A stretch of DNA of 50,993 bases, taken from assembly GCA_964580315.1 (NCBI GenBank), contig CAZOKH010000014.1, positions 1 through 50,993 on the forward strand. The letters are read 5' to 3'. The translations under genes were made by a program, and so were the position numbers. Positions 7,427 to 15,988 of the stretch are shown piece by piece (the stretch's first letter is position 1; every line of letters starts with the position of its first letter). The stretch comes from CAZOKH01 sp964580315 (lineage in GTDB: Bacteria; Chloroflexota; Anaerolineae; Anaerolineales; Anaerolineaceae). The notes below the pieces were generated by a model. The model did not search any database. It had not been told where the DNA came from and saw nothing but the letters and a program-made list of their open reading frames with translations.

Positions 7427-10129
7427 TCAGGTCTCCTGACGAAATGTTTCGAAAAAAGGAATCGTGAAATGAATGGTTACCCCGCGGGTATTGTTATTTT
7501 CTGCCCAAATTTTTCCTTTTTGCGCTTCAACAATCCCTTTGCAAATTGACAACCCCAGCCCAGTCCCCGTCACCATACCCGGACGTTCAACACGGTAGAA
7601 TTTTTCAAACACTTTGGTTAAATCACCTTCGGGAATGCCCACCCCTTCATCAGAAATACTGACCAGGATCCGATCTTCTTTCGTTTCAATTCCAATTTCG
7701 ATTTTTGAACCTTTTTCTGAATACTTGCTGGCATTTTCGAAAATATTCGTCAAAACCTGTCCAGTTAATATCACATCCATAAACACCGCTGGAATATCCG
7801 GTGGAATGTTGACAACAACCTGATATGGCAACAATGTGTCTGCCATTTGATCAATCACAGCGCCAACCAGATCTTGAATATCACTCGGTTCACAATTCAA
7901 GTGGATGATGCCCGCATCCAAACGCGTCATATCTAACAAATTTGCCACCAGACGGTTAAGTTGATTAACTTGACTGGTTCCTGATTCGAGTAATTCTATC
8001 CGTGCATTTAAATCAAATTTAGCGCTGCGATCATTATCCTTCTCCGAGATCAACAGGCCTGTCAGCACACCCTGGATTGTTGCCAAGGGTGTGCGAATTT
8101 GGTGAGAAATCGAATTTAATAATGCTGATTGAAGTCGTTCCGCCGCACGCAAGGTGGCTGTCTGCAGGGCATCTTCTGCAAACCGAGCCCGCTCAATTGC
8201 TATTGCTGCCAGGTTGGTGAAACTGCTCATGAATCCTTTTTGCTCCCGGATTAATAATTCTTGTGAATTATTTGGTTTTAACCCTATAACGCTGACAACA
8301 CCGTGAGAGGTTATTAAGGGGATAAACCTGGCTTTTGCAGATGGAAGTGTGGTTGTGCCTGACCCGGCAGCTTGCTCATTCTTATAAACCCACCTGGCGA
8401 CTGCCATTTCCGATTCATCCAGTTGAAATTGAGGCGATACCATCTTGACCACCAATTCGTCATTTTCCGGTAGGAGAACGGCAACATCGCACAAAAACAC
8501 GGATGAGAAATAACGCGAGGTTATATCCATCACTTGTTCAAGTGTTACTGCTGCAGTCAACTCCTGGCTAAACCGATTGGTTGCCTGTGTTTGTGTTTCG
8601 CGTTCCCGTAACGTTTCCACTTGGTCTTTCAAGAGTGAAGCAAAAGTACTGATGATCAATCCTACAACGAGTAGACCAGTAAAGGTTATCAAGTATTGCG
8701 TATCATTTACTGTAAAACTTAATTTGGGATCAACGAGAAAGAAATCAAAAACCAATACACTTAATATTGAGGCAAAAATGGATGGTCCCCTGCCAAGATA
8801 GACCGCAGAGAGTACCACCGCTGCCAGGTAAATCATAACCAGGTTGGTGGTATCGAGCGCTGGATGGATGAGCAAACTGATTAACGTAGCTATCCCGACC
8901 AAACCAATACTTCCCAGGTATCTCATCAAGTCACGATTCATTTTAAAATGAACCTGTGGTTGAATGTGTTCTAATGAGTTTTGATCATCACTGACAACAT
9001 AAACATCAATTCGTCCACTACGACGAATAATTTCATCAATTACTGAATTTTTAAAATATTCCTTCCATCGTGGACGGTATGCACGACCTGCAACAATCTT
9101 TGTGATATTTTGTTGGTGGCAAAAGTTCATCACGACATCGGTGACCGAGTTGCCATATTCAAAAAACACATGTGCACCCAATTGTTCAGCCAGTGCCATG
9201 TTGTGTTGGATTCGTTTCTGATTCTGCTCAGGCATGTGCAAATGTTGAGGAGTTTCTACAAACAACACAAACCATTCAGCATTCAATTCATCAGCCAGTT
9301 TTCGCCCGGCACGAATTAATCGTTCTCCCAATGGGTGTGAACTTAAGCTAACCAGAATGCGCTCTCCGGCAGCCCAGGGACCGGGTATATCTTGAGATTG
9401 CATATACGAACGCATCTGGCTGTCGACTCTTACTGCGGCTCTGCGCATTGCCATTTCACGTAAGGCGGTCAAGTTCCCTTTGCGAAAGAATTTTTCAATA
9501 GCACGGGATGCCTGCTCAGGAACATACACCTTACCGTTCTTTAAACGTTGAATCAGTTCATCAGAAGGTAAATCAACCAGCTCGATCTCATAGGCATCAT
9601 CCAGAATACGATCGGGGATAGTTTCGCGTACTTTTACTCCGGTTATCTGAAAAATATTGTCATTGAGACTTTCAAGGTGTTGAATATTGATGGTTGTGTA
9701 AACGTCAATGCCGGCATTGAGTAATTCTTCAACATCTTTATACCGTTTCAAATGACGGGAGCCCGGTGCATTGGTATGAGCAAGTTCGTCAACCAGGATC
9801 AATTTTGGTTGCCGGTGTAAAGCCTGGTCCAAATCCATTTCGGTTAACTGGACTCCACGATAGTCAATCTTCTGGCGAGGCAGAACCTCCAGACCGCTCA
9901 ATAATTCTTCGGTTTCTTTCCTGCCATGGGTTTCAATGTATCCCACAATTACATCGACCCCCTCATCTTTTCTTTGGTGCGCAGCTTCCAACATGGCATA
10001 GGTTTTACCTACGCCGGCTACATAACCGAGGAATATCTTTAGGCGCCCTTGCTTTTTTTCGGGCGCATTATCTTCTTGAATTTGAGCCAGCAAACGATCT
10101 GGATCAGGACGGCTAATTTCGTTTTTCAT
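7427..10129 (-). CDS. kdpD: KdpD, potassium/osmotic sensor histidine kinase
   Basis: A 900-residue membrane sensor kinase that phosphorylates KdpE. Domain order is the standard one: N-terminal KdpD domain with a Walker-A-like GYVAGVGKTYAM and DELAHTN, a universal-stress-protein-like domain (about 250-370), four transmembrane helices of the DUF4118 region (about 400-500), a GAF-like region, a dimerisation/phosphoacceptor domain with His676 in SISHQIRTPL, and an ATPase domain with IFENASKYS and TGLGLSICKGIVEAQ. Length is close to the Escherichia coli protein. It lies between kdpC (4 nt) and kdpE (2 nt). No truncation or missing motif is seen. Confidence 0.96.
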   Translation of the reverse strand: MKNEISRPDPDRLLAQIQEDNAPEKKQGRLKIFLGYVAGVGKTYAMLEAAHQRKDEGVDVIVGYIETHGRKETEELLSGLEVLPRQKIDYRGVQLTEMDLDQALHRQPKLILVDELAHTNAPGSRHLKRYKDVEELLNAGIDVYTTINIQHLESLNDNIFQITGVKVRETIPDRILDDAYEIELVDLPSDELIQRLKNGKVYVPEQASRAIEKFFRKGNLTALREMAMRRAAVRVDSQMRSYMQSQDIPGPWAAGERILVSLSSHPLGERLIRAGRKLADELNAEWFVLFVETPQHLHMPEQNQKRIQHNMALAEQLGAHVFFEYGNSVTDVVMNFCHQQNITKIVAGRAYRPRWKEYFKNSVIDEIIRRSGRIDVYVVSDDQNSLEHIQPQVHFKMNRDLMRYLGSIGLVGIATLISLLIHPALDTTNLVMIYLAAVVLSAVYLGRGPSIFASILSVLVFDFFLVDPKLSFTVNDTQYLITFTGLLVVGLIISTFASLLKDQVETLRERETQTQATNRFSQELTAAVTLEQVMDITSRYFSSVFLCDVAVLLPENDELVVKMVSPQFQLDESEMAVARWVYKNEQAAGSGTTTLPSAKARFIPLITSHGVVSVIGLKPNNSQELLIREQKGFMSSFTNLAAIAIERARFAEDALQTATLRAAERLQSALLNSISHQIRTPLATIQGVLTGLLISEKDNDRSAKFDLNARIELLESGTSQVNQLNRLVANLLDMTRLDAGIIHLNCEPSDIQDLVGAVIDQMADTLLPYQVVVNIPPDIPAVFMDVILTGQVLTNIFENASKYSEKGSKIEIGIETKEDRILVSISDEGVGIPEGDLTKVFEKFYRVERPGMVTGTGLGLSICKGIVEAQKGKIWAENNNTRGVTIHFTIPFFETFRQET

Positions 10130-10133
10130 AGAT

Positions 10134-10703
10134 TTATTCTAGCGCATCTAGAGCAAGATTCAATTCCAACACATTCACCCGGGGTTCTCCAAAAATACCC
10201 AATACTCTATGCTGTGTATTTTGTTGAATGAATTTTTCAACCGTATCTATTGAAATATCTCGGACTTGAGCAACGCGAGGTTTCTGATATTCAGCAGCAG
10301 CAATGCTGATATGGGGATCAAGACCGCTTGCAGATGAGGTAACCAGATCAGATGGAATTTCTTCATCGGCAGCTTTTACATTCAATTGCTGCAAACGGTT
10401 CTCTACATTTTCTATCAGCAATGGATTGAGTACCGAATAATTCGACCCGCCCGAAAATGCTGCGTTATATGGATACGTAGCTGTCGCAGAAAGTCGTGGA
10501 TAAAAATATTTTGGGTCATTGAACCATTGCCCGATCAATCCTGAGCCAATAAGCTTTCCATCTCGATCAATCAAAGATCCGTTGGATTGGTACGGAATGG
10601 CTATCTGAGCAATACCGGTGATCAATAAAGGATAGATTACCCCGGTAATGATTGTGAACACAAACAACAAATAAACAGAAACACGAATAGTTTTGAACAT
10701 CAT
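10134..10703 (-). CDS. kdpC: KdpC, potassium-transporting ATPase subunit C
   Basis: A 189-residue single-pass membrane subunit of the KdpFABC potassium pump that stabilises the complex. An N-terminal transmembrane helix (about 8-30) is followed by the conserved periplasmic-type region with SGLIGQWFNDPKYFYPR, the SNYSVLNPLL stretch and SGLDPHISIAAAEYQ. The ATG at 10703 is chosen because GGAGG lies five bases upstream; an in-frame TTG at 10715 is less likely. The gene is 15 nt from kdpB and 4 nt from kdpD. Confidence 0.95.
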   Translation of the reverse strand: MMFKTIRVSVYLLFVFTIITGVIYPLLITGIAQIAIPYQSNGSLIDRDGKLIGSGLIGQWFNDPKYFYPRLSATATYPYNAAFSGGSNYSVLNPLLIENVENRLQQLNVKAADEEIPSDLVTSSASGLDPHISIAAAEYQKPRVAQVRDISIDTVEKFIQQNTQHRVLGIFGEPRVNVLELNLALDALE

Positions 10704-10718
10704 CTCAACCTCCAATCA

Positions 10719-12818
10719 TCACACCAAATGAAGAAATACCATTAATAAGTCAATCATTTTTATCCCTATAAACGGGGCAATTAAACCGCCCACCCCATAA
10801 ATCAGAAGATTATCACGGAATAATTGTGCGGCTCCTACTGCCCGATAGGGAACACCCTTTAGCGCCAGCGGTATTAATGCAATAATGACCAGCGCATTAA
10901 AAATGACCGCAGATAAAATGGCGCTTTGCGGAGTGGCTAATTGCATAAAATTCAATGCCGCCAATTGCGGGTAAGTAGATACAAACGCCGCCGGGATGAT
11001 GGCAAAATACTTGGAAATGTCATTGGCAATACTGAACGTAGTCAATGCGCCCCGCGTCATGAGTAGTTGCTTGCCAATTTCTACAATTTCAATGAGTTTG
11101 GTCGGGTTGCTATCCAGATCAACCATGTTTGCTGCCTCGCGGGCAGGCTGAGTGCCCGTGTTCATTGCCACTGCAACATCAGCCTGCGCCAGTGCCGGTG
11201 CATCATTAGTGCCGTCACCCGTCATGGCTACCAGGCATCCACCAGTCTGATAATCTCGTATCAAGGATAATTTCTTTTCCGGGGTAGCCTGCGCCAGAAA
11301 ATCATCCACACCTGCCTCGGCAGCAATGGCTGCTGCGGTTAAGGGATTATCGCCAGTAATCATAATGGTTTTAATGCCCATTTTTCGCAGCTGGGCAAAA
11401 CGTTCACCAAGCCCTCCCTTGACAATGTCTTTCAGGTAAATGACACCCAACGCACGACGATTTTTTGTAACCACCAATGGAGTGCCGCCAATGTGGGCAA
11501 TATCCTTAATGATTTGTTGAATCTGCTGATATGCCTTGTTATCTTTCTCCTCAATGTAATCCAACATCGTATCCGGAGCCCCTTTGCGAATACTGACGCC
11601 ATCAAAATCCACTCCACTGATACGTGTTTGAGCAGAAAACGGGATAAATTGCATTCCTTGAGGTGCTTCCTCACTTGCATTCACTGCTCTGCCGCGCAGG
11701 TTATATTTTTCTTTTGCCAGGACCACAATGCTGCGTCCTTCCGGTGTTTCATCTGCCAGTGAAGCCAATTGAGCTGCATCTGCCAAATCTCCAGCAGAAA
11801 TGCCGTCAACGGGAATAAATTCAACCGCCTGTCGATTTCCCAAGGTGATTGTGCCGGTTTTATCCAAAAGGAGCACATCCACATCTCCTGCTGCTTCGAC
11901 AGCCCGCCCCGAAAGCGCAATAACGTTGCGGCGAATCAATCGATCCATTCCGGCGATACCGATTGCAGATAGCAAACCGCCAATCGTTGTAGGAATGAGA
12001 CAAACCAGCAGTGCAATGATCACGGTAATGGAAATGGGCGTTCCTGCTCCTTTAACAAAAACGCTGAAGATGGAAAATGGCAAAAGCGTGATACACACAC
12101 CCAAAAAGATAATCGTAAATGCTGACAACAGAATATCCAGTGCAATTTCATTGGGAGTTTTCTGCCGTTTGGCGCCTTCAACCAGTCCAATCATCCTGTC
12201 CAAAAAGCCTTCACCCGGATTTGCTGTTACTTTAATAACCAACCAGTCTGAGAGTATGCGCGTACCTCCGGTAACAGCGCTGCGGTCGCCTCCCGATTCA
12301 CGAATCACTGGAGCTGATTCTCCCGTAACCGCCGACTCATCCACCGAAGCTATTCCCTCAATCACTTCACCATCGACAGGAATGATATCGCCAGCCTCAA
12401 CAAGAAAAAGATCATGCAACCGTAATGAACTGGAGGGGGTAATTTCATATTTCTCCGGTTTTGTATTCTTAAATATTGCCGTCGATATTTTCTTGGCTTT
12501 TGTATCTTTTCTCGTTTTCCGCAAGGCTTCAGCCTGTGCTTTTCCTCGCCCTTCGGCAAGCGCCTCGGAGAAGTTGGCAAATAAAACAGTAAACCATAAC
12601 CACACCATCACAGATCCAATAAATTCGCTTGGAGCCTCGCCACCATTCAACAGCGATTGAATCCACAATCCTGTGGTGAGCAAACTGCCAATTTCAACCA
12701 CAAACATTACCGGATTCCGAATCGTTCGGCGGGGATTTAATTTTACAAAGGCATCAAGAATTGCCTGTTTATACAATTTTCTTTGATCTTGATACTGCAT
12801 GGATGTTTTCGGATTCAT
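10719..12818 (-). CDS. kdpB: KdpB, potassium-transporting P-type ATPase catalytic subunit
   Basis: A 699-residue P-type ATPase that hydrolyses ATP to drive potassium uptake through KdpA. Visible motifs are VTGESAPV (actuator domain), DKTGTITLGN with the phosphorylated Asp319, KGAPD (nucleotide-binding domain) and MTGDGTNDAPALAQADVAVAM (hinge). Transmembrane helices cluster at about 35-90, 215-285 and 590-695. The ATG at 12818 overlaps the kdpA stop as ATGA, which fixes the start and implies translational coupling; a longer frame running into kdpA is not used. Confidence 0.97.
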   Translation of the reverse strand: MNPKTSMQYQDQRKLYKQAILDAFVKLNPRRTIRNPVMFVVEIGSLLTTGLWIQSLLNGGEAPSEFIGSVMVWLWFTVLFANFSEALAEGRGKAQAEALRKTRKDTKAKKISTAIFKNTKPEKYEITPSSSLRLHDLFLVEAGDIIPVDGEVIEGIASVDESAVTGESAPVIRESGGDRSAVTGGTRILSDWLVIKVTANPGEGFLDRMIGLVEGAKRQKTPNEIALDILLSAFTIIFLGVCITLLPFSIFSVFVKGAGTPISITVIIALLVCLIPTTIGGLLSAIGIAGMDRLIRRNVIALSGRAVEAAGDVDVLLLDKTGTITLGNRQAVEFIPVDGISAGDLADAAQLASLADETPEGRSIVVLAKEKYNLRGRAVNASEEAPQGMQFIPFSAQTRISGVDFDGVSIRKGAPDTMLDYIEEKDNKAYQQIQQIIKDIAHIGGTPLVVTKNRRALGVIYLKDIVKGGLGERFAQLRKMGIKTIMITGDNPLTAAAIAAEAGVDDFLAQATPEKKLSLIRDYQTGGCLVAMTGDGTNDAPALAQADVAVAMNTGTQPAREAANMVDLDSNPTKLIEIVEIGKQLLMTRGALTTFSIANDISKYFAIIPAAFVSTYPQLAALNFMQLATPQSAILSAVIFNALVIIALIPLALKGVPYRAVGAAQLFRDNLLIYGVGGLIAPFIGIKMIDLLMVFLHLV

Positions 12819-14566
12819 AAACACGTTCCAATCATTGATAAATGTTCGACTATTGGTCCCAAAGCCAAAACTGGAAGAAAATTCAAAGCACCGACAATCA
12901 AAATCACTGCAATGAGCCAAAATACAAACAACGGCGTGTCTGTGGCTAATGTTCCAGAGCCTGAAGGCACCTTTTTCTTTTCCACCAGCGATCCTGCCAG
13001 TGCCAGGGTAGGAATTGCCAGCCAAAAACGAGAGATCAACATTGCCAGTGCACCGGTGAGATTATAGAAAAGTGTATTTCCCGATAAACCCGCAAAAGCA
13101 CTTCCATTGTTATTTCCCATTGAGGTAAAAGCATATAAAACCTGGCTGAGCCCATGCGCCCCCGGGTTGGAAATGGAGGCTCGACCAGCTGTGGTTGAAA
13201 CAGCCAATGCCGTTAAACCAAGGACCGTTAATGGCATGATCAAGATGACCAGTGCAGACATTTTTATTTCGAAAGGTTCGATCTTCTTTCCCAAATATTC
13301 CGGCGTGCGTCCCACCATTAAACCTGCAATGAAAACCGCCACGATCACAAACACCAGCATGCCATACATGCCCGAACCGACACCCCCCAGTACCACCTCT
13401 CCTAATTGCATCAATACCATTAACACCAGTCCGGCTAGTGGCGTGAACGAATCATGCATGCTGTTCACGGCGCCTGTTGAAGTTGCCGTGGTGACAGAAG
13501 CAAATAATGCAGAGGAAGCCACCCCAAAGCGCATCTCTTTTCCTTCCATATTTCCGCCAGGTTGAATGTCAGTAGCAGTTTGATTTATGCTAAATCCAGA
13601 TAAACAGGGATTGCCATTTTCTTCAGCTGCATAGACAGCCCCAACAAACAAGAAAAGCAAAATTAACATTGCAGACAGGATTGCCCATCCCTGTCGTGTA
13701 TCTCCCACCATTTTTCCAAATGCGTAAGCCAGAGATGCCGGTATTACGGTTTCAGCCAGGATAAGCAAGAAATTAGAGACGGGTGTAGGGTTTTCAAACG
13801 GGTGAGCTGAATTGGCATTCATAAAACCGCCCCCGTTTGTCCCCAAATGCTTAATCGCCAACTGTGAAGCTACCGGTCCCATTACCAGGGTTTGGGTTTC
13901 AATCAAATCACCCTGTGCGTCAACATAAGGTTGGACTACAGCCACATCAACCGATGGCATGAGCGTTTGAACTGCGCCCTGTGAAACAAGGAAAATTGCC
14001 AAAACACAGGAAAGCGGTAATAAGATATAGAGAACGCTTCGGGTTATATCAACCCAAAAATTACCAATGGTTTTGGCTGTGTGTTTGACCAAACCGCGAA
14101 TCAAAGCAACCATAATGGCAATACCGCTGGCAGCCGAAAGAAAGTTTTGAACAGTCATTCCGATCATTTGTGTTACAAATGAAAGGGATACCTCACCGGC
14201 ATAATTTTGCCAGTTGGTGTTTGTAACAAAACTCACGGCTGTGTTCAAAGCCAAATCAGGAGAAATTTCTGCACTTGAATCCGGTAGAAAAGGCAGAAAT
14301 GCCTGTATTCGTAAAACGAAATAAAGGAAAATGATTCCAGCCAGGTTGAAAGATAGCAATGACCATGTATATATCTTCCAATTCATTTCTTCCGCAGGAT
14401 CAATTCCACAAAGATGATATATCCCGTTTTCGAGAGAATGGAGTATTCCATATAAAAATGTCTTCTTCCCTTCGAGAACCCGCGCCATATAACTGCCAAC
14501 AGGTTTAACCAGGATCATGAGGAAAATGAAGTAAAGCAGAATCTGAATCCAACCGATTAAAGTCAT
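12815..14566 (-). CDS. kdpA: KdpA, potassium-transporting ATPase channel subunit
   Basis: A 583-residue polytopic membrane protein related to potassium-channel superfamily proteins; it forms the potassium-selective pore of KdpFABC. About ten hydrophobic segments are seen, with family signatures such as NTAVSFVTNTNWQNY, LGTNGGGFMNANSAHPFENPT, TSTGAVNSMHDSFTPL and SMGNNNGSAFAGLSGN that form the selectivity-filter loops. A GGAGAGG Shine-Dalgarno lies inside the end of kdpF, and the start overlaps the kdpF stop as ATGA. Confidence 0.97.
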   Translation of the reverse strand: MTLIGWIQILLYFIFLMILVKPVGSYMARVLEGKKTFLYGILHSLENGIYHLCGIDPAEEMNWKIYTWSLLSFNLAGIIFLYFVLRIQAFLPFLPDSSAEISPDLALNTAVSFVTNTNWQNYAGEVSLSFVTQMIGMTVQNFLSAASGIAIMVALIRGLVKHTAKTIGNFWVDITRSVLYILLPLSCVLAIFLVSQGAVQTLMPSVDVAVVQPYVDAQGDLIETQTLVMGPVASQLAIKHLGTNGGGFMNANSAHPFENPTPVSNFLLILAETVIPASLAYAFGKMVGDTRQGWAILSAMLILLFLFVGAVYAAEENGNPCLSGFSINQTATDIQPGGNMEGKEMRFGVASSALFASVTTATSTGAVNSMHDSFTPLAGLVLMVLMQLGEVVLGGVGSGMYGMLVFVIVAVFIAGLMVGRTPEYLGKKIEPFEIKMSALVILIMPLTVLGLTALAVSTTAGRASISNPGAHGLSQVLYAFTSMGNNNGSAFAGLSGNTLFYNLTGALAMLISRFWLAIPTLALAGSLVEKKKVPSGSGTLATDTPLFVFWLIAVILIVGALNFLPVLALGPIVEHLSMIGTCL

Positions 14567-14655
14567 TCAAACCTCTCCGGATTAAGCAATGCGATAAATA
14601 AATAAACAAACAATCCAAAAGTGATAAAACCCGTTATCCAATAAATTGGTTCCAT
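14563..14655 (-). CDS. kdpF: KdpF, small potassium-ATPase subunit
   Basis: A 30-residue hydrophobic peptide: one transmembrane helix followed by the typical ending ALLNPERFE, which matches the KdpF family pattern of a helix and a PE(R/K)F tail. It stabilises KdpFABC in the membrane. AGGAGAG lies upstream of the ATG. The stop overlaps the kdpA start by four bases (ATGA), and the start is one base after the stop of another 30-residue ORF. It is too short for usual gene-finder cut-offs. Confidence 0.92.
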   Translation of the reverse strand: MEPIYWITGFITFGLFVYLFIALLNPERFE

Positions 14656-14656
14656 T

Positions 14657-14749
14657 TCAAACTCTCCTGATTTTCTCAATCAAATTGATTGAGCCAAAAC
14701 AGACTAGAAAGAATATCAAAACAGATAACATTGCAACCAAATCATTCAT
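14657..14749 (-). CDS. Small membrane peptide at the head of the kdp operon
   Basis: A 30-residue frame (starts MNDLVAMLSVLIFFLVCF, ends NLIEKIRRV): one hydrophobic helix and a short amphipathic basic tail. Its stop is one base before the kdpF ATG, and the kdpF Shine-Dalgarno lies in its last codons, so the two are arranged for coupled translation. A weak GAAGG precedes its ATG. From memory, similar peptides with a helix and a short E-K/R-L-like ending occur upstream of kdpF in other phyla, but I cannot verify that here. It is either an accessory Kdp subunit or a translated leader. A perfect palindrome with arms CTCAATCAA and TTGATTGAG lies inside it (14675-14693). Confidence 0.65.
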   Translation of the reverse strand: MNDLVAMLSVLIFFLVCFGSINLIEKIRRV

Positions 14750-14808
14750 CACTAACCTTCCAAAAATCATTGATTAAAAAATACTGAAACTGAACTATTT
14801 TTTCTTCC

Positions 14809-14849
14809 ATAATAGATATAGCGGATTAAGAATTAAGATGGTGTTAAGA
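14809..14849 (-). promoter_or_regulatory. Predicted kdp promoter with three TTAAGA direct repeats (KdpE-like sites)
   Basis: TTAAGA (TCTTAA in the direction of the operon) occurs at 14826-14831, 14833-14838 and 14844-14849; the last two are spaced 11 bp, the spacing used by OmpR/PhoB-family dimers. A TATTAT hexamer on the minus strand at 14809-14814 lies 18 bp from the middle repeat, which would then overlap the -35 region, as expected for a regulator-activated promoter. The predicted start near 14802 gives a leader of about 50 nt. Assignment to KdpE is inferred from position. Confidence 0.5.
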
Positions 14850-14925
14850 TTCCGGAACAGGTTCAAGGAAATTTCTCGAATACCGGAGAGACCTCATCAA
14901 AGGCGCCCCTGAATATGCGATAATA

Positions 14926-14934
14926 TGATATACT
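14926..14934 (+). promoter_or_regulatory. Extended -10 promoter of rpsB-tsf
   Basis: TGATATACT (TGn plus TATACT) lies 117 bp before the rpsB ATG; no good -35 hexamer is seen. The same nine bases occur upstream of rsmI. The predicted start is near 14941. Confidence 0.55.
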
Positions 14935-14970
14935 TTTCCCGCTTAAATTCCATCTCACACGTCTCTTGAT

Positions 14971-15007
14971 CTTCCTCTGCGTGCTGCCCGTGCGCAGCTT
15001 GAGGAAG
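14971..15007 (+). promoter_or_regulatory. Hairpin in the rpsB leader, possible S2 autoregulatory element
   Basis: CTTCCTC (14971-14977) pairs with GAGGAAG (15001-15007); inside it GCTGC (14983-14987) can pair with GCAGC (14994-14998). The structure lies in a leader of about 110 nt and is followed by a GGAGG at 15021 that serves no start and then by the real AAGGAG before the ATG. Ribosomal protein S2 represses its own mRNA through leader structures in some bacteria; a similar role here is inferred only from position. Confidence 0.35.
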
Positions 15008-15051
15008 AGTTGACAGAGGCGGAGGTAAAAACGCAAAAGGAGAATTCCCAA

Positions 15052-15918
15052 ATGGCTAGTGTAGTTTCCATGAAAGCCCTGTTGGAAAGCGGCGTACATT
15101 TCGGTCACCGCACCAACAAGTGGCACCCCGCGATGAAGCCCTTCATCTTCACCGAGCGCAACGGCATTCATATCATCGATTTGCAGCAAACTGTTAAAAC
15201 GCTGAACGATGCCTATGCCAAAGTTGTCGAAACCGTATCCAACGGCGGCAGCGTACTTTTTGTCGGCACCAAACGCCAGGCGCAAGAAACCATTGCCGAA
15301 GAAGCCAACCGCAGCGGCAGCCCCTACGTGGTCGAACGCTGGCTGGGCGGCACCCTCACCAACTGGGTTACCATCCAGTCTCGTATTCACGAACTGGAAC
15401 GCCTTGAAAAACTGCGCGACACCGGCGATATCAACCGCCTGACCAAAAAAGAAGGCCTCATGATCGGCCGTGAAATTGCCCGCCTCGAAAGCCGGTTGAG
15501 CGGTATTCGCAAGATGACCCGCCTGCCCGAACTGCTGTTTGTCATCGACATCAGCCGTGAAGAAACCGCCATTCATGAAGCCCATCTGCGCGGTATCCCC
15601 GTGGTGGCTCTGGTTGATACCAACTGCGACCCCCGCACAGTCGATTATCCCATCCCATCCAACGACGACGCCATTCGCGCCATCAAATTGCTGGTTTCCA
15701 AAATTTCCGACGCCGTCATCGAAGGCAAAAGTATGCGCAAAGACATTGAAGAAGAGGTTGCGGCCGACGTAGAAGCAGCAGGCGCAGAAACCGCTGCCCG
15801 CCCCCGCATCACCGAAGACCTGGAACTGGGCGACGATGAATTACTTGGTAAATCAACCCTTGCAAAAATGGCGCCGCGCTCCATTGCAGAAGATTTCAGT
15901 GAAACCGACGAAGAATAA
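15052..15918 (+). CDS. rpsB: 30S ribosomal protein S2
   Basis: A 288-residue small-subunit protein. The N-terminus MASVVSMKALLESGVHFGHR and the internal FIFTERNGIHIIDLQQT, GGTLTNWVTI and IPVVALVDTNCDP are characteristic S2 sequences. The core ends at about residue 230 and is followed by an acidic, Ala/Glu-rich extension of about 55 residues, longer than the E. coli protein (241 residues). The ATG at 15052 has AAGGAG nine bases upstream; an in-frame TTG at 15010 is rejected. tsf follows after 70 nt, the usual order. Confidence 0.97.
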   Translation: MASVVSMKALLESGVHFGHRTNKWHPAMKPFIFTERNGIHIIDLQQTVKTLNDAYAKVVETVSNGGSVLFVGTKRQAQETIAEEANRSGSPYVVERWLGGTLTNWVTIQSRIHELERLEKLRDTGDINRLTKKEGLMIGREIARLESRLSGIRKMTRLPELLFVIDISREETAIHEAHLRGIPVVALVDTNCDPRTVDYPIPSNDDAIRAIKLLVSKISDAVIEGKSMRKDIEEEVAADVEAAGAETAARPRITEDLELGDDELLGKSTLAKMAPRSIAEDFSETDEE

Positions 15919-15988
15919 TCCATTCGCCAATCTCACTGCGGCAGAAAAAGAATAAGCAAAGTTTTTTTTAAATTTTGAAGGATATAGA

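Noticed and set aside
11800..12660. 286-codon open frame on the plus strand opposite kdpB
   Set aside because: It is antisense to the conserved kdpB gene, has no recognisable protein pattern and follows from codon bias on the other strand.
12819..13025. Longer kdpB start
   Set aside because: It would overlap kdpA by more than 200 nt; the ATGA overlap at 12815-12818 is the normal arrangement.
14863..15585. 240-codon minus-strand frame opposite rpsB
   Set aside because: It shadows rpsB; composition is Phe/Gly/Ala-rich as typical for antisense of a biased gene, and no ribosome site is present.
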